Positions 5,598 through 5,683 of a DNA stretch of 5,683 nt are shown here, one piece after another. The position numbers and the translations under genes are program-made. Each line of letters opens with the position of its first letter. Position 1 is the stretch's first letter. The notes under the pieces were generated by a model. The model ran no database searches. It saw only the letters and a program-made list of their open reading frames with translations, and was not told the DNA's origin. This stretch comes from Acidobacteriota bacterium (GTDB lineage Bacteria; Acidobacteriota; Terriglobia; Bryobacterales; JACQDG01), in contig JACQDI010000783.1 in assembly GCA_016201195.1 (NCBI GenBank), forward strand, positions 1 to 5,683. Reading direction: 5' to 3'.

Positions 5598-5683
5598 TCA
5601 GGGCAGCCTCGTAGTTTGGTGCCCCGCCAGGCGCCATCGGCCGCCCTGCTTGACCCAAAGGTGCAGCATCATCACGTGGTCGT
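5598..5683 (-). CDS. C-terminal end of a probable DUF4440/SnoaL-like protein
   Basis: On the - strand, a frame open from the window edge ends at TGA 5600-5598. It encodes 27 visible residues, DHVMMLHLWVKQGGRWRLAG (first 20) then HQTTRLP. The pattern of a beta strand with Trp-Val-Lys, a Gly-rich turn, then Arg-Trp-X-Leu and a His-Gln-X-Thr-Arg-Leu ending resembles the last two strands of DUF4440/SnoaL-like (NTF2-fold) proteins, which commonly end in a VWVKxxGRWxLxxHQxTRL-like sequence. These are small cone-shaped dimers of mostly unknown or ketosteroid-isomerase-like function. The rest of the gene lies beyond the window, so the function cannot be judged. It is co-directional with the antitoxin, whose promoter region lies in the 59 bp between them. 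Confidence 0.55.
   Translation of the reverse strand, partial: DHVMMLHLWVKQGGRWRLAGHQTTRLP

Noticed and set aside
5539..5658. Upstream extension of the antitoxin frame by 40 codons
   Set aside because: It would run through the promoter and operator and into the preceding DUF4440-like gene; the family N-terminus begins at ATG 5538.

Overview
The window is a high-GC stretch (by eye) of Gram-negative chromosome. It carries a complete, co-directional urea-type ABC transporter operon, urtABCDE (positions 297-5049, + strand). The operon is preceded by the 3' end of an outer-membrane beta-barrel protein gene. It is followed by a convergent (- strand) YefM/YoeB-type toxin-antitoxin pair and the last codons of a probable DUF4440/SnoaL-like gene. 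The beta-barrel protein ending in Phe shows an outer membrane. The twin-arginine signal on UrtA, the CACAGAGACACAGAG-type intergenic repeat and the DUF4440-like neighbour would fit Acidobacteriota or another soil/environmental lineage, but this placement is a low-confidence inference. The urt genes lie in one direction and are tightly packed; I see no terminator inside the operon.

Layout: 1-282, C-terminal 93 residues of an outer-membrane porin-like protein, 14 bp ahead of urtA. 297-1568, UrtA, the solute-binding protein. 1569-1643, a gap almost filled by an imperfect 28/30-nt inverted repeat. 1644-2558, UrtB permease. 2555-3652, UrtC permease (TTG start, TTGA overlap with urtB). 3585-4352, UrtD ATPase (68-nt overlap with the urtC end). 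4339-5049, UrtE ATPase (14-nt overlap with the urtD end). 4967-5299 (-), YoeB/Txe-like toxin whose C-terminus has been replaced by antisense urtE sequence. 5296-5538 (-), YefM/Phd-like antitoxin with a recognisable promoter/operator at 5545-5573. 5598-5683 (-), 3' end of a DUF4440-like gene. No gene-free stretch exceeds 75 bp.

How it works together: the porin-like protein would let urea or short-chain amides cross the outer membrane. UrtA captures the solute outside the inner membrane, UrtB/UrtC form the channel, and UrtD/UrtE hydrolyse ATP. The porin-plus-binding-protein order recalls the amide/urea fmdCDEF cluster of Methylophilus. No urease genes are in the window. I found no wholly new system. 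The best leads are the damaged toxin end fused antisense into urtE, the hairpin-forming repeat between urtA and urtB, and the neat YefM-like operator over a probably leaderless antitoxin promoter.
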